Translations under genes and position numbers: made by a program
Notes under the pieces: model-generated
Databases searched by the model: none
What the model was told of the DNA's origin: nothing
Seen by the model: only the letters and a program-made list of their open reading frames with translations
In this document: in pieces, positions 26,035-34,144 of the stretch
Layout: every line of letters starts with the position of its first letter
Numbering within the stretch: position 1 is the first letter of the stretch
NCBI GenBank assembly: GCA_003135055.1
Contig: PLDF01000188.1
Coordinates: forward strand, 1 to 59,161
DNA: 59,161 nt
Source of the DNA: Bryobacterales bacterium
GTDB taxonomy: Bacteria; Acidobacteriota; Terriglobia; Bryobacterales; Bryobacteraceae
Direction of reading: 5' to 3'

Positions 26035-27108
26035 TCAAAACAAGGTCAGCCGGATGGTCAGGAATTTCTTGGGATTGGCGCGCATATCCTTGGCCAGCGA
26101 TTGGAACTCGCGCGTGGCGCCAGTGAGCGCGTCGTAGAGCTGCGGATTGACCACGAACTGCCCGAGTGACCCTTGTCCGGAGTTGATCTTATCGACGGTC
26201 GCATTAAACTTCGACAGCAGCGTCTCGAGCTGCTTGCCCAGTTCGTCGTCCTTCAGCAAATGCCCGGCCGTGCCCTTGCCGGCGTTGAGGTCGGCCACCA
26301 GCTTGCGGATCTCCTGCAGCGTCTGGTGCGCGTCGTCGAATAGGGCCGGGTCTTTCAGAATCTTGCCCGCTGTTCCCTGCCCCGATTGCAGGTCCGCTAT
26401 CATGGCGTCGATGCGTTTGAGCGGCGCGTCGATATCGTTATACAAGCCATCTTCGTTGAGCAGCCGGCTCAGGGTTCCGTGCCCCGTGCGCACGTCGATC
26501 AATAGCTGCTGGCCCTCCCCCGCGATGGCGTTGAAGCGCTTGTACAACTCGTCGTCTTTCAAGAACAGCCCGAGGTTGCCGTGGCCGGCTTCCACCCCGG
26601 CCAGCAGACCATCGGCGCGGGTGACGATGGTTTGGAGCGATGTCAATACGTTGCCCATCTGCGCGAGCATTTCCGGAATATCCTGCGTCGGCAGGGCTGG
26701 CAATTCGCCTCCGTCTTGCACGTGCTGCGCCTGCATTCCCTTGGTGATATTGAGGAACTTATCGCCCAGCAGATTCGCCGCCGCCACGCCCACGGGCGAA
26801 TCGAGCGGTATCTGCGCCAGGTAACTGCTCTTCACTTTCATGAAGAACGCCACCCGCCTCTTCGGGTCGCGGGAATTCGTCAGCTCGAGCCTGTCCAGAT
26901 ATCCGGCGGTGATGCCATTGAGCCGCACGGCGGCGCCGCCGGGCAATCCCGAAGCATCGTCCATGTAAGTGCGCAGCGTGGCGTAGTGCTCGAACAATCC
27001 CTTGGAGCTGGTCAGCAGGAAGACCAATACGAAGAGAATCAGGAATGCCGCTAAGCCGACGATCCCCACCTTCAGCTTCGACCAGCGTACTTTACTCGCA
27101 TCCGGCAT
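26035..27108 (-). CDS. mlaD: MlaD/MCE-domain lipid-transport protein
   Basis: A 357-residue protein with one N-terminal membrane anchor (VGIVGLAAFLILFVLVFLLT) and a single MCE domain (residues about 40-135: TYMDDASGLPGGAAVRLNGI, VGVAAANLLGDKFLNI). It is followed by a long periplasmic tail of repeated helical units with a recurring G-H/Q-G-x-L/A-G-x-L-L-K-D pattern (GHGNLGLFLKDDELY, GHGTLSRLLNEDGLY, GQGTAGKILKDPALF, GKGTAGHLLKDDELG, GQGSLGQFVVNPQLY). MCE proteins form hexameric rings carrying phospholipids between membranes. It is the last of three co-directional genes (mlaE, mlaF, mlaD), three bp after mlaF. Confidence 0.9.
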   Translation of the reverse strand: MPDASKVRWSKLKVGIVGLAAFLILFVLVFLLTSSKGLFEHYATLRTYMDDASGLPGGAAVRLNGITAGYLDRLELTNSRDPKRRVAFFMKVKSSYLAQIPLDSPVGVAAANLLGDKFLNITKGMQAQHVQDGGELPALPTQDIPEMLAQMGNVLTSLQTIVTRADGLLAGVEAGHGNLGLFLKDDELYKRFNAIAGEGQQLLIDVRTGHGTLSRLLNEDGLYNDIDAPLKRIDAMIADLQSGQGTAGKILKDPALFDDAHQTLQEIRKLVADLNAGKGTAGHLLKDDELGKQLETLLSKFNATVDKINSGQGSLGQFVVNPQLYDALTGATREFQSLAKDMRANPKKFLTIRLTLF

Positions 27109-27111
27109 CGT

Positions 27112-27933
27112 CTATACTCGCGGCTTCACAAACTTCGAAATATACTCGTCCTTCGAGGATTCCAGCGTGTCCTGATCGCCTTCAAAGACCAGCCGCCCTT
27201 CACGAAGCACCATGAAGACGGTTCGGAATTCCCGCCTCGCCCCGTGGCGGGCCGGCTCCAACTCCCCTCGTTCCGAATTGTAGCTAAAATTCGCAATCAG
27301 GTTCCCGTCCTGATACCGCTGCGTCACTACCAGCGTCGTGGTGTGGCTGGTGTCGCGCTCCTTAATCAGCAGGGCGATGATGGTATGCGCGGTGATGGGG
27401 TCTAGCCCGGCGGTGGGCGAATCGTAGAGAATCAGCGGCGGGGCCGTCACCACCGCGCGGGCGATGGCAGCGCGCCGTCGCATCCCGCCTGAGAGCTCGC
27501 TGGGAAACTTCTCCAGCGTCTCCCCCAATTCGACGAATTTCAGCGCCTCTTCCACCCGCGGAAGCACCTGGTCCGGCGGGCATTGGATGGATTTCTGATT
27601 CAGCAGCGGATACGCCACGTTCTCTTCGATATTCATCGAGTCGAATAGCGCGCCTTCCTGGAACAGCATCCCGATCTTGCTGCGAATCTCAAACAGGTCG
27701 CGCTCGCGCATCGCGGCCAGGTTCTTGCCAAAGGCGAAGACCTTGCCGGAATCGGGCTTGATAAGGCCCATGGCAGTCTTCAGCAGCACGGTTTTTCCGC
27801 TGCCCGCGGCGCCCAGAATCACCCGCGATTCGCCCTCGAACGACTCGAAGGAAACGTCTGCCAGCGCCGCCACCTCGTCGTACCGGACGGTCACGTTTTC
27901 AAATCGCAGAATGGAAGTTTGCGGTTCGGCCAT
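27112..27933 (-). CDS. mlaF: MlaF-like ABC ATPase with altered catalytic residues
   Basis: A 273-residue ATPase of the Mla/Ttg2 lipid transporter. Walker A GAAGSGKT, Q-loop MLFQEGALFDSM, signature LSGGM and D-loop AGLDP are present. Two normally invariant residues differ. The catalytic glutamate after Walker B is Ser (LILYDSPT, Asp171-Ser172), and the H-loop histidine is Gln (VVTQRYQDG, Gln205). This would normally abolish or greatly slow ATP hydrolysis. ATG 27933 overlaps the mlaE stop by one base (TGATG), so the longer open frame is not used. A C-terminal extension after the H-loop (ANFSYNSERGELEPARHG) is unusual. Confidence 0.88.
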   Translation of the reverse strand: MAEPQTSILRFENVTVRYDEVAALADVSFESFEGESRVILGAAGSGKTVLLKTAMGLIKPDSGKVFAFGKNLAAMRERDLFEIRSKIGMLFQEGALFDSMNIEENVAYPLLNQKSIQCPPDQVLPRVEEALKFVELGETLEKFPSELSGGMRRRAAIARAVVTAPPLILYDSPTAGLDPITAHTIIALLIKERDTSHTTTLVVTQRYQDGNLIANFSYNSERGELEPARHGARREFRTVFMVLREGRLVFEGDQDTLESSKDEYISKFVKPRV

Positions 27934-28712
27934 CAGGAGCTCTGGAAAACGAAAATCTTGGTGATCAGCAGGTCCAAAATGAAAATGAGAACGGTTGACG
28001 TTACCACGGCCTGAGTTGTGGCGCGGCCCACTCCCTGCGTTCCACCGGTGGTGCGGAGGCCGTAAAAGCAGCCGATCATCGAGATCACCAACGCGAACAT
28101 CAGCGGCTTGAGCAATCCCTGCAAGACATCGTTCCATTCGAGAGTCTGCCACGCCGAGCTCCAATATTGCCGCGACGTGAGGTCGAGAAACAGGGACGAG
28201 ATCACCCAGCCTCCGAAAAGTCCTACGAAATCCGCGATCACTGTGAGCAGCGGCAGCATCACACAGGTAGCGATAAGGCGCGGTGTGACCAGCTTCTGAA
28301 CCGGGTCGGTGCCCAACGCGCGCATGGCGTCGATCTGTTCGGTGACCTTCATCGAACCCAGCTCGCTGGCCATTCCGGAAGCGTTGCGCCCGGCCACCAT
28401 GATGGCCGTGAGAACCGGTCCCAGCTCGCGCACCAGCGTCAGCGACACCAACGAGCCGGTTTTCCCGACTTGGCCGTACTGCGCCAGCGCGCGGGACATT
28501 TGCAGCGCCATCACCGCGCCGCTGAAGAACCCGGTCATGAAAACAATTTGCAGGCTGCCGACGCCGATGGAGTCCATTTGCAATACCACGTCGTCGCTAT
28601 AGTGCGGTTTGCGGAAGATATTCCTCAGGGCGTTTCCGGTGAGCACGAAGAACTCTTGCACCGCCAGAACAGGCTCTTTGAGGAAATTGAGCAGAAAGGT
28701 GGGTCCCCGCAT
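27933..28712 (-). CDS. mlaE: MlaE-like ABC permease
   Basis: A 259-residue MlaE/YrbE permease. Typical features are SLVSLTLVRELGPVLTAIMV, AGRNASGMASELGSMKVTEQ IDA (written in two parts) and TPRLIATCVMLPLLTVIADF, with five to six membrane helices and a C-terminal ATTQAVVTSTVLIFILDLLI helix. It is the inner-membrane channel of the lipid transporter, contacting MlaF and MlaD. ATG 28712 (MRGPTFLLNFLKEPV) is used; the open frame further upstream lies antisense to the P1 peptidase. Its start is only 21 bp from that gene's start, so promoter elements of each lie inside the other gene. Confidence 0.9.
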   Translation of the reverse strand: MRGPTFLLNFLKEPVLAVQEFFVLTGNALRNIFRKPHYSDDVVLQMDSIGVGSLQIVFMTGFFSGAVMALQMSRALAQYGQVGKTGSLVSLTLVRELGPVLTAIMVAGRNASGMASELGSMKVTEQIDAMRALGTDPVQKLVTPRLIATCVMLPLLTVIADFVGLFGGWVISSLFLDLTSRQYWSSAWQTLEWNDVLQGLLKPLMFALVISMIGCFYGLRTTGGTQGVGRATTQAVVTSTVLIFILDLLITKIFVFQSS

Positions 28713-28733
28713 TCCGATGCTACCATACAGGCA

Positions 28734-29678
28734 ATGAAGGGACTTACGGACATTCCGGGCATCCGCGTCGGCCACGTTTCGGACTTCGACGCGATCACCG
28801 GATGCACCGCCATTTTGTGCGAACGCGGCGCCGTGGGCGGAGTGGATATACGCGGTTCCGCGAGCGGCACCGAAGATACGCCGTCGCTCGATCCGGTGCA
28901 TCAGGATGAAACCGTGCATGGCATTCTGCTGGCGGGCGGCAGCGCGTTCGGGCTGGAAGCGGCGTCGGGAGTGAGGCGTTACCTGGAGCATCGCGGCGCG
29001 GGGGTGAAGTTCGGCGGGCACACGATACCGATCGTGGTGGGCGCGATTCTGTTTGACTTGAACATTGGAAAAGGCGACGTGCGTCCGACCATGGCGATGG
29101 GCGAAGCGGCGGCCGCGGCGGCGTCGACGGAGGCTGTGGCTGAGGGATGCGTGGGCGCGGGAACTGGCGCGACCGTCGGCAAGATTCGAGAAATGCGGCA
29201 GGCGATGAAGTCGGGCATCGGGAGTTACACGGTGACGCTTCCGGGCGGCTTGCTGGTAGCGAGTCTGGTAGCCGTGAACGCATTTGGCGATGTGCGCGAC
29301 CCGGCGACGGGAAAGATTGTGGCCGGGGCGCGTAAGACCGCGGATAGCAGGGAGTTTCTGGATAGCGACCGGGCGCTGAGAGAGACGGCGATCGCTGGCT
29401 CGCAAAATACGACGCTGGCGGTGGTGGCGACTAACGCGAAACTGACCAAGGTGCAAGCGCAGAAGCTGGCGCAGTTTGCGAGCCTGGGCATGGCGCGCGC
29501 GATTTATCCGCTGAACACGACCGTGGATGGGGATACGGTTTTCGCGTTATCTCTGGGTAGCGCGCCGGCTGAGATCAATGCGCTGGGGTCGGCTGCGGCG
29601 GAGGCCGTGGCGCAGGGGATTTTGCGCGCGGTGCGGATGGCGAAGACGATGGGCGGGGTTCCGGGGCTGGCGGGATAA
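28734..29678 (+). CDS. P1 family (S58, DmpA-like) peptidase
   Basis: A 314-residue P1/S58 peptidase. The N-terminus GLTDIPGIRVGHVSD, the loop GGVDIRGSASGTEDT, and the block HGILLAGGSAFGLEAASGV are hallmarks. The autocatalytic nucleophile region is near NTTLAVVATNAKLTK. Members cleave N-terminal residues from D- or L-amino acid amides or beta-peptides, after self-processing into two chains. ATG 28734 is the only start matching the family. The gene diverges from mlaE with a 21-bp gap and no room for a normal leader, so the transcript is probably very short-leadered. It ends the dense coding stretch before a mobile-element region. Confidence 0.87.
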   Translation: MKGLTDIPGIRVGHVSDFDAITGCTAILCERGAVGGVDIRGSASGTEDTPSLDPVHQDETVHGILLAGGSAFGLEAASGVRRYLEHRGAGVKFGGHTIPIVVGAILFDLNIGKGDVRPTMAMGEAAAAAASTEAVAEGCVGAGTGATVGKIREMRQAMKSGIGSYTVTLPGGLLVASLVAVNAFGDVRDPATGKIVAGARKTADSREFLDSDRALRETAIAGSQNTTLAVVATNAKLTKVQAQKLAQFASLGMARAIYPLNTTVDGDTVFALSLGSAPAEINALGSAAAEAVAQGILRAVRMAKTMGGVPGLAG

Positions 29679-29771
29679 GGGCTAGCGTGGCTTCAATCGC
29701 AGCGCGGCAAAGCCGCAGCCAAACAATAATTGACAGCCGAAGTCCGAGCGCCCGGAGCGGCTCGTGACAGA

Positions 29772-30112
29772 GTCGCGGTAGGGATGCCGTTACAGGCTGC
29801 CCCCCGCACAGATCCGTGCGAGCGCTCCTAACGCACACGGACATGCGCAGCACTTCGTGCCGAAACGCCTTCAGTCGTTCCTCGTTGCGCGGTACCGCAT
29901 GATCTTGGAAATATCTGCGAACCATCGATCGGAGCCTCTCCCTTATGTCCCTGGTCTCCCCTGCTTTCGTTCGACCGCTTCGTTGGTACTACGCCGTTGT
30001 GCGACTCCCTATCGACGTCCATGTGGGTCTTATAGCTCATCGCCTCCTCCCACCGATCTGCAACATTTCTCTCGGTTCTCGCGTGCCCAACGTGCCCCCA
30101 GTTTCCATGCAT
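29772..30112 (-). mobile_element. internally deleted group II intron remnant
   Basis: Read on the minus strand, three pieces of a bacterial group II intron appear in order. First (30112 to about 29935) is a leader of the intron reverse transcriptase (MSYKTHMDVDRESHNGVVPT). Second (about 29935 to 29845) is the RT C-terminus or thumb (VRRYFQDHAVPRNEERLKAF then RHEVLRM). Third is a domain V-like hairpin (29811-29841, CCGTG and CACGG arms) with a domain VI-like stem ending CCCTACCGCGAC at 29772, the form of a group II 3' end. Several hundred codons of RT are missing. It is not mobile by itself. Sequence to about 30600 beyond it holds no gene and includes diverged MITE-B-like words (30185-30230). 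Confidence 0.65.
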
Positions 30113-30624
30113 GCGTGGGGTCTACGACTCCGCAGTGCCTGCTTCGCGCTTGCGGGTGCTTAAGCGTTTTCGGGATTTCCTCGCTCAGCCGCGAAATCCC
30201 GCTCCCTCACGGTCGCGGCTCTGTGTCGACTGCGTGTGTCCGCAAGACAGTTACGGAGCGGCGACCGTCAGAGCGATCATTTTAGCCGGCCTTTCCCGAA
30301 GCCGTTTAAGCGCCTCGCGCTTGCGCCGTATCGCGCGCCACAGTGTTGCCTTCCGGTTCCCGACACCGTCGGCGCATCTGATTTTGGCTATTTTGGATCT
30401 CACAATTTCGGGATGCCCAGCCTGCATGTGCCCCTGTCCAACGCTTCAAGTGCGGGGTTGTCCGCCGCCCTCACATGGTTCGGGGTCGGGATGGTTTCGC
30501 TATTCCTTTCACCTGTATGACTCTTTCATTCACTGCTTCACGCCGGTTTATCCCGACGCTATCCAGGCCATCGCCCGCGCCACGAATGAAGCGTGCGCTA
30601 CCGGAGACTGTATACTTTACTGGT
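30113..30624. other. non-coding stretch beside the group II intron remnant
   Basis: This 512-bp stretch has open frames on both strands, but their translations are Ser/Arg/Pro-rich and resemble no family. Around 30185-30230 it carries, in inverted orientation, the GCCGCGACCGTGAGGGAGCGG word of MITE family B. A TATACT box at 30611 is the likely -10 of the next gene. Confidence 0.45.
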
Positions 30625-31038
30625 ATGCCCGAAGGTTTTGCGATCTCGCTGCGATGGCTTCATATCGCTTCCATGACAACATTGCTGGGCGGCATGATCT
30701 TTTGGCGGCTGGTGCTGACGCGGGCCAGCGGGGATATGAGCATGGCGGCGCGCGGGCCGCTGTTTGAGCGCATCGCGGCGGCGTTCCGGCCCTTGGTGTT
30801 GGCCTCCATCGTGGGGCTGGTGGTTTCCGGGTTCATCAACTATCTGCTGGCGCCGGGGCACTCGAAGATTTATCACATGCTTTTCGGAATCAAGCTGCTG
30901 CTGGCGCTGCACGTGTTCGCGGCGGCCATACTGATGGCGCAGCCGAACAATCCGCGGCGGACGCGGCTGGCAACCGGCACGATGATCTCAGGGCTGATCA
31001 TTCTGTTTATTTCGGCCTGGCTCCGCCGCAATTTCTAA
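30625..31038 (+). CDS. small integral membrane protein (CopD-like)
   Basis: A 137-residue protein with four hydrophobic helices (LRWLHIASMTTLLGGMIFWR, PLVLASIVGLVVSGFINYLL, MLFGIKLLLALHVFAAAILM, LATGTMISGLIILFISAWLR). The first helix has a conserved-looking histidine (RWLHI) and the third another (LLALHVF). This layout resembles small CopD/DUF4149-type membrane proteins but no definite family can be named. ATG 30625 is preferred; TATACT at 30611-30616 lies so close that a leaderless transcript is possible. It is followed 71 bp later by ygfZ. Confidence 0.65.
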   Translation: MPEGFAISLRWLHIASMTTLLGGMIFWRLVLTRASGDMSMAARGPLFERIAAAFRPLVLASIVGLVVSGFINYLLAPGHSKIYHMLFGIKLLLALHVFAAAILMAQPNNPRRTRLATGTMISGLIILFISAWLRRNF

Positions 31039-31109
31039 ATGAGCCGCGGCGCAATTTCTAAACGAGCCTTGCCGTATTTTCGACGAGCCGCATTCTCTAC
31101 ACTAGAAGG

Positions 31110-32033
31110 ATGAGCGAAGGCTACAAAGCGCTGCGGCATGGCGCGGGCGTGCTCGATTTGTGCGCGCGCGGGCGCATTATCGCGCGCGGGCGCGACCGGG
31201 CGCGGCTGCTGCACAATCTCACCAGCAACGAAGTGAAGAAGATGACGCCGGGAACGGGCTGCTATGCGTTCCTGCTCAGCGCGAAAGGGCGCATCGAGGC
31301 CGACCTGTACCTGTGGTGTTTCGCGGAGCACTTTCTCATCGATACCGAGCCGGAGCTGCGCGAGAAGGCCATGCAGCACATCCGGCGGTACATTATCGCC
31401 GACCAGGTGGAACTGGAAGACGTCACGGCGGGGACGGCGGAGATCGGCGTGGAGGGCCCCGGCGCGGCGGCCGTGCTCGCGCAGATGGGCGCGCCGGTTC
31501 CGGGGGATTATTCGCATTTCGTCTGGGGCGGGCGCACGGTGGCCGGCATCACGGCAACCGGCCAGCCGGGCATCCGGATCTATTGCGCTGCGAGCGAGGC
31601 GGCCGGCATGATTGGGCAACTGGAAGCGGCGGGCGCCACGCGCGCTTCGGCGGAGGATGCGCGCGTGGTACGCGTTGAGAACGGCAAGCCGCGTTACGGC
31701 GAGGATATCCGCGAAACGTCGCTGCCACAGGAGACGCAGCAGATGCACGCGATCAGCTTCAACAAGGGCTGCTATCTGGGGCAGGAGATTGTGGAGCGCA
31801 TCCGCGCGCAGGGACACGTGAACAAGAAGCTGGTGCGGCTGGAAGTGGATGGCGCCGAACCGTTGGCGGCGGGAACCAGGCTGAAGGCGGGCGATGCGGA
31901 CGCGGGCGAGATTACGTCCGCGGTCTATTCGCCGCAATCCGGCAAAGTGGCGGCGATGGGCTATGTGCGAACGGCGTTTGCGGAAGCGGGAACGGCGGTT
32001 CGGGCGGCCGAGGTGGAAGGGCGCGTGGTTTAG
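31110..32033 (+). CDS. ygfZ: YgfZ/GcvT-like folate-binding iron-sulfur maturation protein
   Basis: A 307-residue YgfZ. The N-terminal GcvT fold has GVLDLCARGRIIARGRDRAR and LHNLTSNEVKKMTPGTGCYA; the diagnostic motif is NKGCYLGQEIVERI near residue 220, with the conserved cysteine (K-G-C-Y-x-G-Q-E). YgfZ uses tetrahydrofolate to help assemble or repair Fe-S clusters, for instance in MiaB-type enzymes. Length is normal. The stop is followed by about 200 bp before the IS element. An aminomethyltransferase is excluded by the KGCYLGQE motif. Confidence 0.9.
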   Translation: MSEGYKALRHGAGVLDLCARGRIIARGRDRARLLHNLTSNEVKKMTPGTGCYAFLLSAKGRIEADLYLWCFAEHFLIDTEPELREKAMQHIRRYIIADQVELEDVTAGTAEIGVEGPGAAAVLAQMGAPVPGDYSHFVWGGRTVAGITATGQPGIRIYCAASEAAGMIGQLEAAGATRASAEDARVVRVENGKPRYGEDIRETSLPQETQQMHAISFNKGCYLGQEIVERIRAQGHVNKKLVRLEVDGAEPLAAGTRLKAGDADAGEITSAVYSPQSGKVAAMGYVRTAFAEAGTAVRAAEVEGRVV

Positions 32034-32249
32034 GGCGCTATCTTACAAGCTCCGTTAAAGAACCTAACGCCACTTACTCTTCCCATAGCTGCTTCGCGGT
32101 GCTAAGCCTTGCCGCAAAAATAGAATAGCACCTTAAAGCTTATCTTGATCATTACGGAGCGGCTTCCCCGCGTTGCTTGCCCAACGCGCGAATGCTTGAA
32201 CCCCTTTAAACATTGGTGTCGCATCGCCCTGGTGAACGCCTTCGACAGG

Positions 32250-33997
32250 GGGTTGCGTTATTTTATTATAGTTATGGCTGTTTGAGTCCAACATAAACGG
32301 AACTATAATATTATGAGACTCCCCTTTTTCTCTGCCGATCCCCTCTTGCGGTTGCTCCGAGGAAAGAGCATCGCCACGCTTCCCGATTTGCAGCGCGCTC
32401 TGGGCTCCCAGGTCCCGCTCACCGTGTTCCGAAAGCTCAAGCAGTTGGGCTATCGAACCAGCTACTCTCATCGGGGCCGTTTCTACACCCTCGACCGCAT
32501 CGCGCGGTTCGACAGGCATGGTCTGTGGTCCCATGATTCGGTTTGGTTCTCCCGTCATGGAACCCTGGTGGATACCGCCGAGGCCTTCGTCAACCGTTCT
32601 CCTTCCGGCTATTTCGTTGCCGAACTGGAGGCCGCGCTCCACGTGTCCGTGCAAGACCCCCTGCTGCATCTGGTGGGCCAGCGGCGCATCACCCGGCAAT
32701 TGGTCTCCGGCTTGTTCCTCTACTGTTCCGCCGATCCGGCGGCACGTCAGCGCCAACTACAGACCCGGCAGGCGGTCCTTTCCGCACCGTCCGTCTCCGA
32801 CAGCGTGGTCGCGGCTGAGTCCGTATCTGACGAGTTGAAAGCCGGGATTATCCTCTTCTATAGTTTGCTCGACGAAAAGCAACGCCGTTTGTATGCTGGC
32901 TTGGAAGCGCTCAAACTGGGCCGCGGGGGCGACCGCCGCATCTCCGACTTGCTCGGATTGGACCCTCACACCGTGGCCAAGGGGCGGCGAGAGTTGCTCC
33001 GCCAGGAAGTGCAGCCGGAGCGTGTGCGCCAAGCCGGAGGCGGACGCAAGCCGACGGAAAAAAAACGCCCGAAGTGATGACGGAAATCGAGCGCCTGTTG
33101 GAACACGACGCTGCCGGAGACCCAATAACGGGCCTGCGCTGGATGCGCAAGACGACCGCCAAGGTGGCCGCCCAACTGATGCCGGCTCGGCATTCAGGTA
33201 AGCGCACGCACGGTCGCCCGATTGCTCCGCAAGCTGAATCTTTCGCTGCGCGTGAACCAGGAAGAAGCTGGGCGCGCGCCACCCGGATCGAGACCGGCAG
33301 TTCCGCTACATCGCTAAACTGCGCCAGCGCTTCCGTCGGCAGGGCAATCCGATTATTAGCGTGGACGCCAATAAACGGGAATTGGCAGGCAACTTCAAGA
33401 ACGCCGGCGCCAAGTGGGATCGTGCGCCCACGCCGGTCAGCGACCACGACTTTCGTTCGCTGGCCGAGGGCATCGCCATTCTGTATGGCATCTATGATCC
33501 CCAAGCCAATCGCGGATCCATGTTCGTCGGCGTCTCCCACGAGACCTCCGCATTCGCTGTAGCGGCCATCCGCAGATAGTGGGGGCAGGAAGGAAGCAAG
33601 CGCTATCCAAAGCGCAACGCCTGCTGATCCTGGCTGACACCGGTGGGAGCAACTCGGCCGCACGCGGCGCCTGGAAAGACCGCCTTCAACAGCAGCTTTG
33701 CGATCGATTCGGTCTCACCGTTACGGTCGCCCACTATCCCACTGGCGCCCAATATAACCCCATCGAACGCCGTTTGTTCAGTCAGATCGGCAGCAACTGG
33801 GCAGGCGAGCCGCTGGGAAGCTACCAGAAGATCCTGAACTTCATCCGCACCACCAAGACTTCCACCGGCCTGAAAGTGAGAGCCTGTCCGGATCGAAGGG
33901 ACTATCCGGTTGGCGTAAAGCCATCTGCGGAAAGGCTGCGCCAACTTCGCATCACCCGAGCCAAGCTCGCGCCAAAATGGAATTACACCATCGCCCC
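32250..33997 (+). mobile_element. decayed ISAzo13-like insertion sequence
   Basis: The element is inferred from its transposase remains. Possible ends are GGGG-type borders at 32248-32252 (GGGGGTTGCG) and 33994-33997 (inverted: GGGGCGATGG), but these are weakly matched and I could not confirm a target duplication. At its right border it interrupts the 5' end of a minus-strand gene (see 33998-34054). Confidence 0.6.
32313..33996 (+). pseudogene. ISAzo13-like transposase, multiply frameshifted, with N-terminal winged-helix-like domain
   Basis: The first open part (32313-33077) has a roughly 170-residue N-terminal region (RLLRGKSIATLPDLQRAL, YRTSYSHRGRFYTLDRIA, GLWSHDSVWFSRHGTL) that looks like a DNA-binding accessory domain. 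The transposase start follows (LDEKQRRLYAGLEALKLG, GLDPHTVAKGRRELL). A run of eight A at 33058-33065 precedes its TGA, and a -1 shift there joins PEVMTEIERLLEHDAAGDPI in the next frame. Further breaks follow near 33189 and 33261, a TGG-to-TAG nonsense at 33577, and another shift near 33611. The catalytic core is recognisable across frames (NPIISVDANKRELAGNFKNA, LLILADTGGSNS, YNPIERRLFSQIGSNW), as is the end (KWNYTIAP). It is inactive. Confidence 0.85.
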
Positions 33998-34054
33998 ATC
34001 AAACTGTTGCGACATCCGATCCAATTCCCTGTCAATCAGCTCGCGAGCGCTCAT
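33998..34054 (-). pseudogene. 5' fragment of a gene truncated by the IS
   Basis: On the minus strand, AGGAGG (about 34060-34066) precedes an ATG at 34054 that opens MSARELIDRELDRMSQQFDG before the IS sequence begins. This is the ribosome site and first 18-20 codons of a real gene, with the style of a small antitoxin or regulator N-terminus. The rest is not found intact on the other side of the IS: the minus frame there ends MFKGVQAFARWASNAGKPLR then NDQDKL at 32133, which may or may not be its remains. Confidence 0.5.
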
Positions 34055-34144
34055 AACGCCCTCCTGACTTGATGGTAAGCCATATCGCGGCGGCAAGCGC
34101 CAGGCTTCACGCATCCTCGCCTCGCCACTGCTGTTCCCGCTCAA

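Noticed and set aside
28713..29456. N-terminal extension of mlaE
   Set aside because: It runs antisense through the P1 peptidase gene and has shadow composition.
30420..30525. Possible reverse-strand 5S rRNA (TTCGGGGTCGGGATGG)
   Set aside because: Only one short segment resembles 5S; the order and spacing of the other conserved 5S blocks do not fit and no rRNA neighbours exist.
33577..33579. TAG in the transposase as a recoded codon
   Set aside because: It replaces a conserved Trp (TGG to TAG) in an element with several other frame breaks, so decay is the simple explanation.
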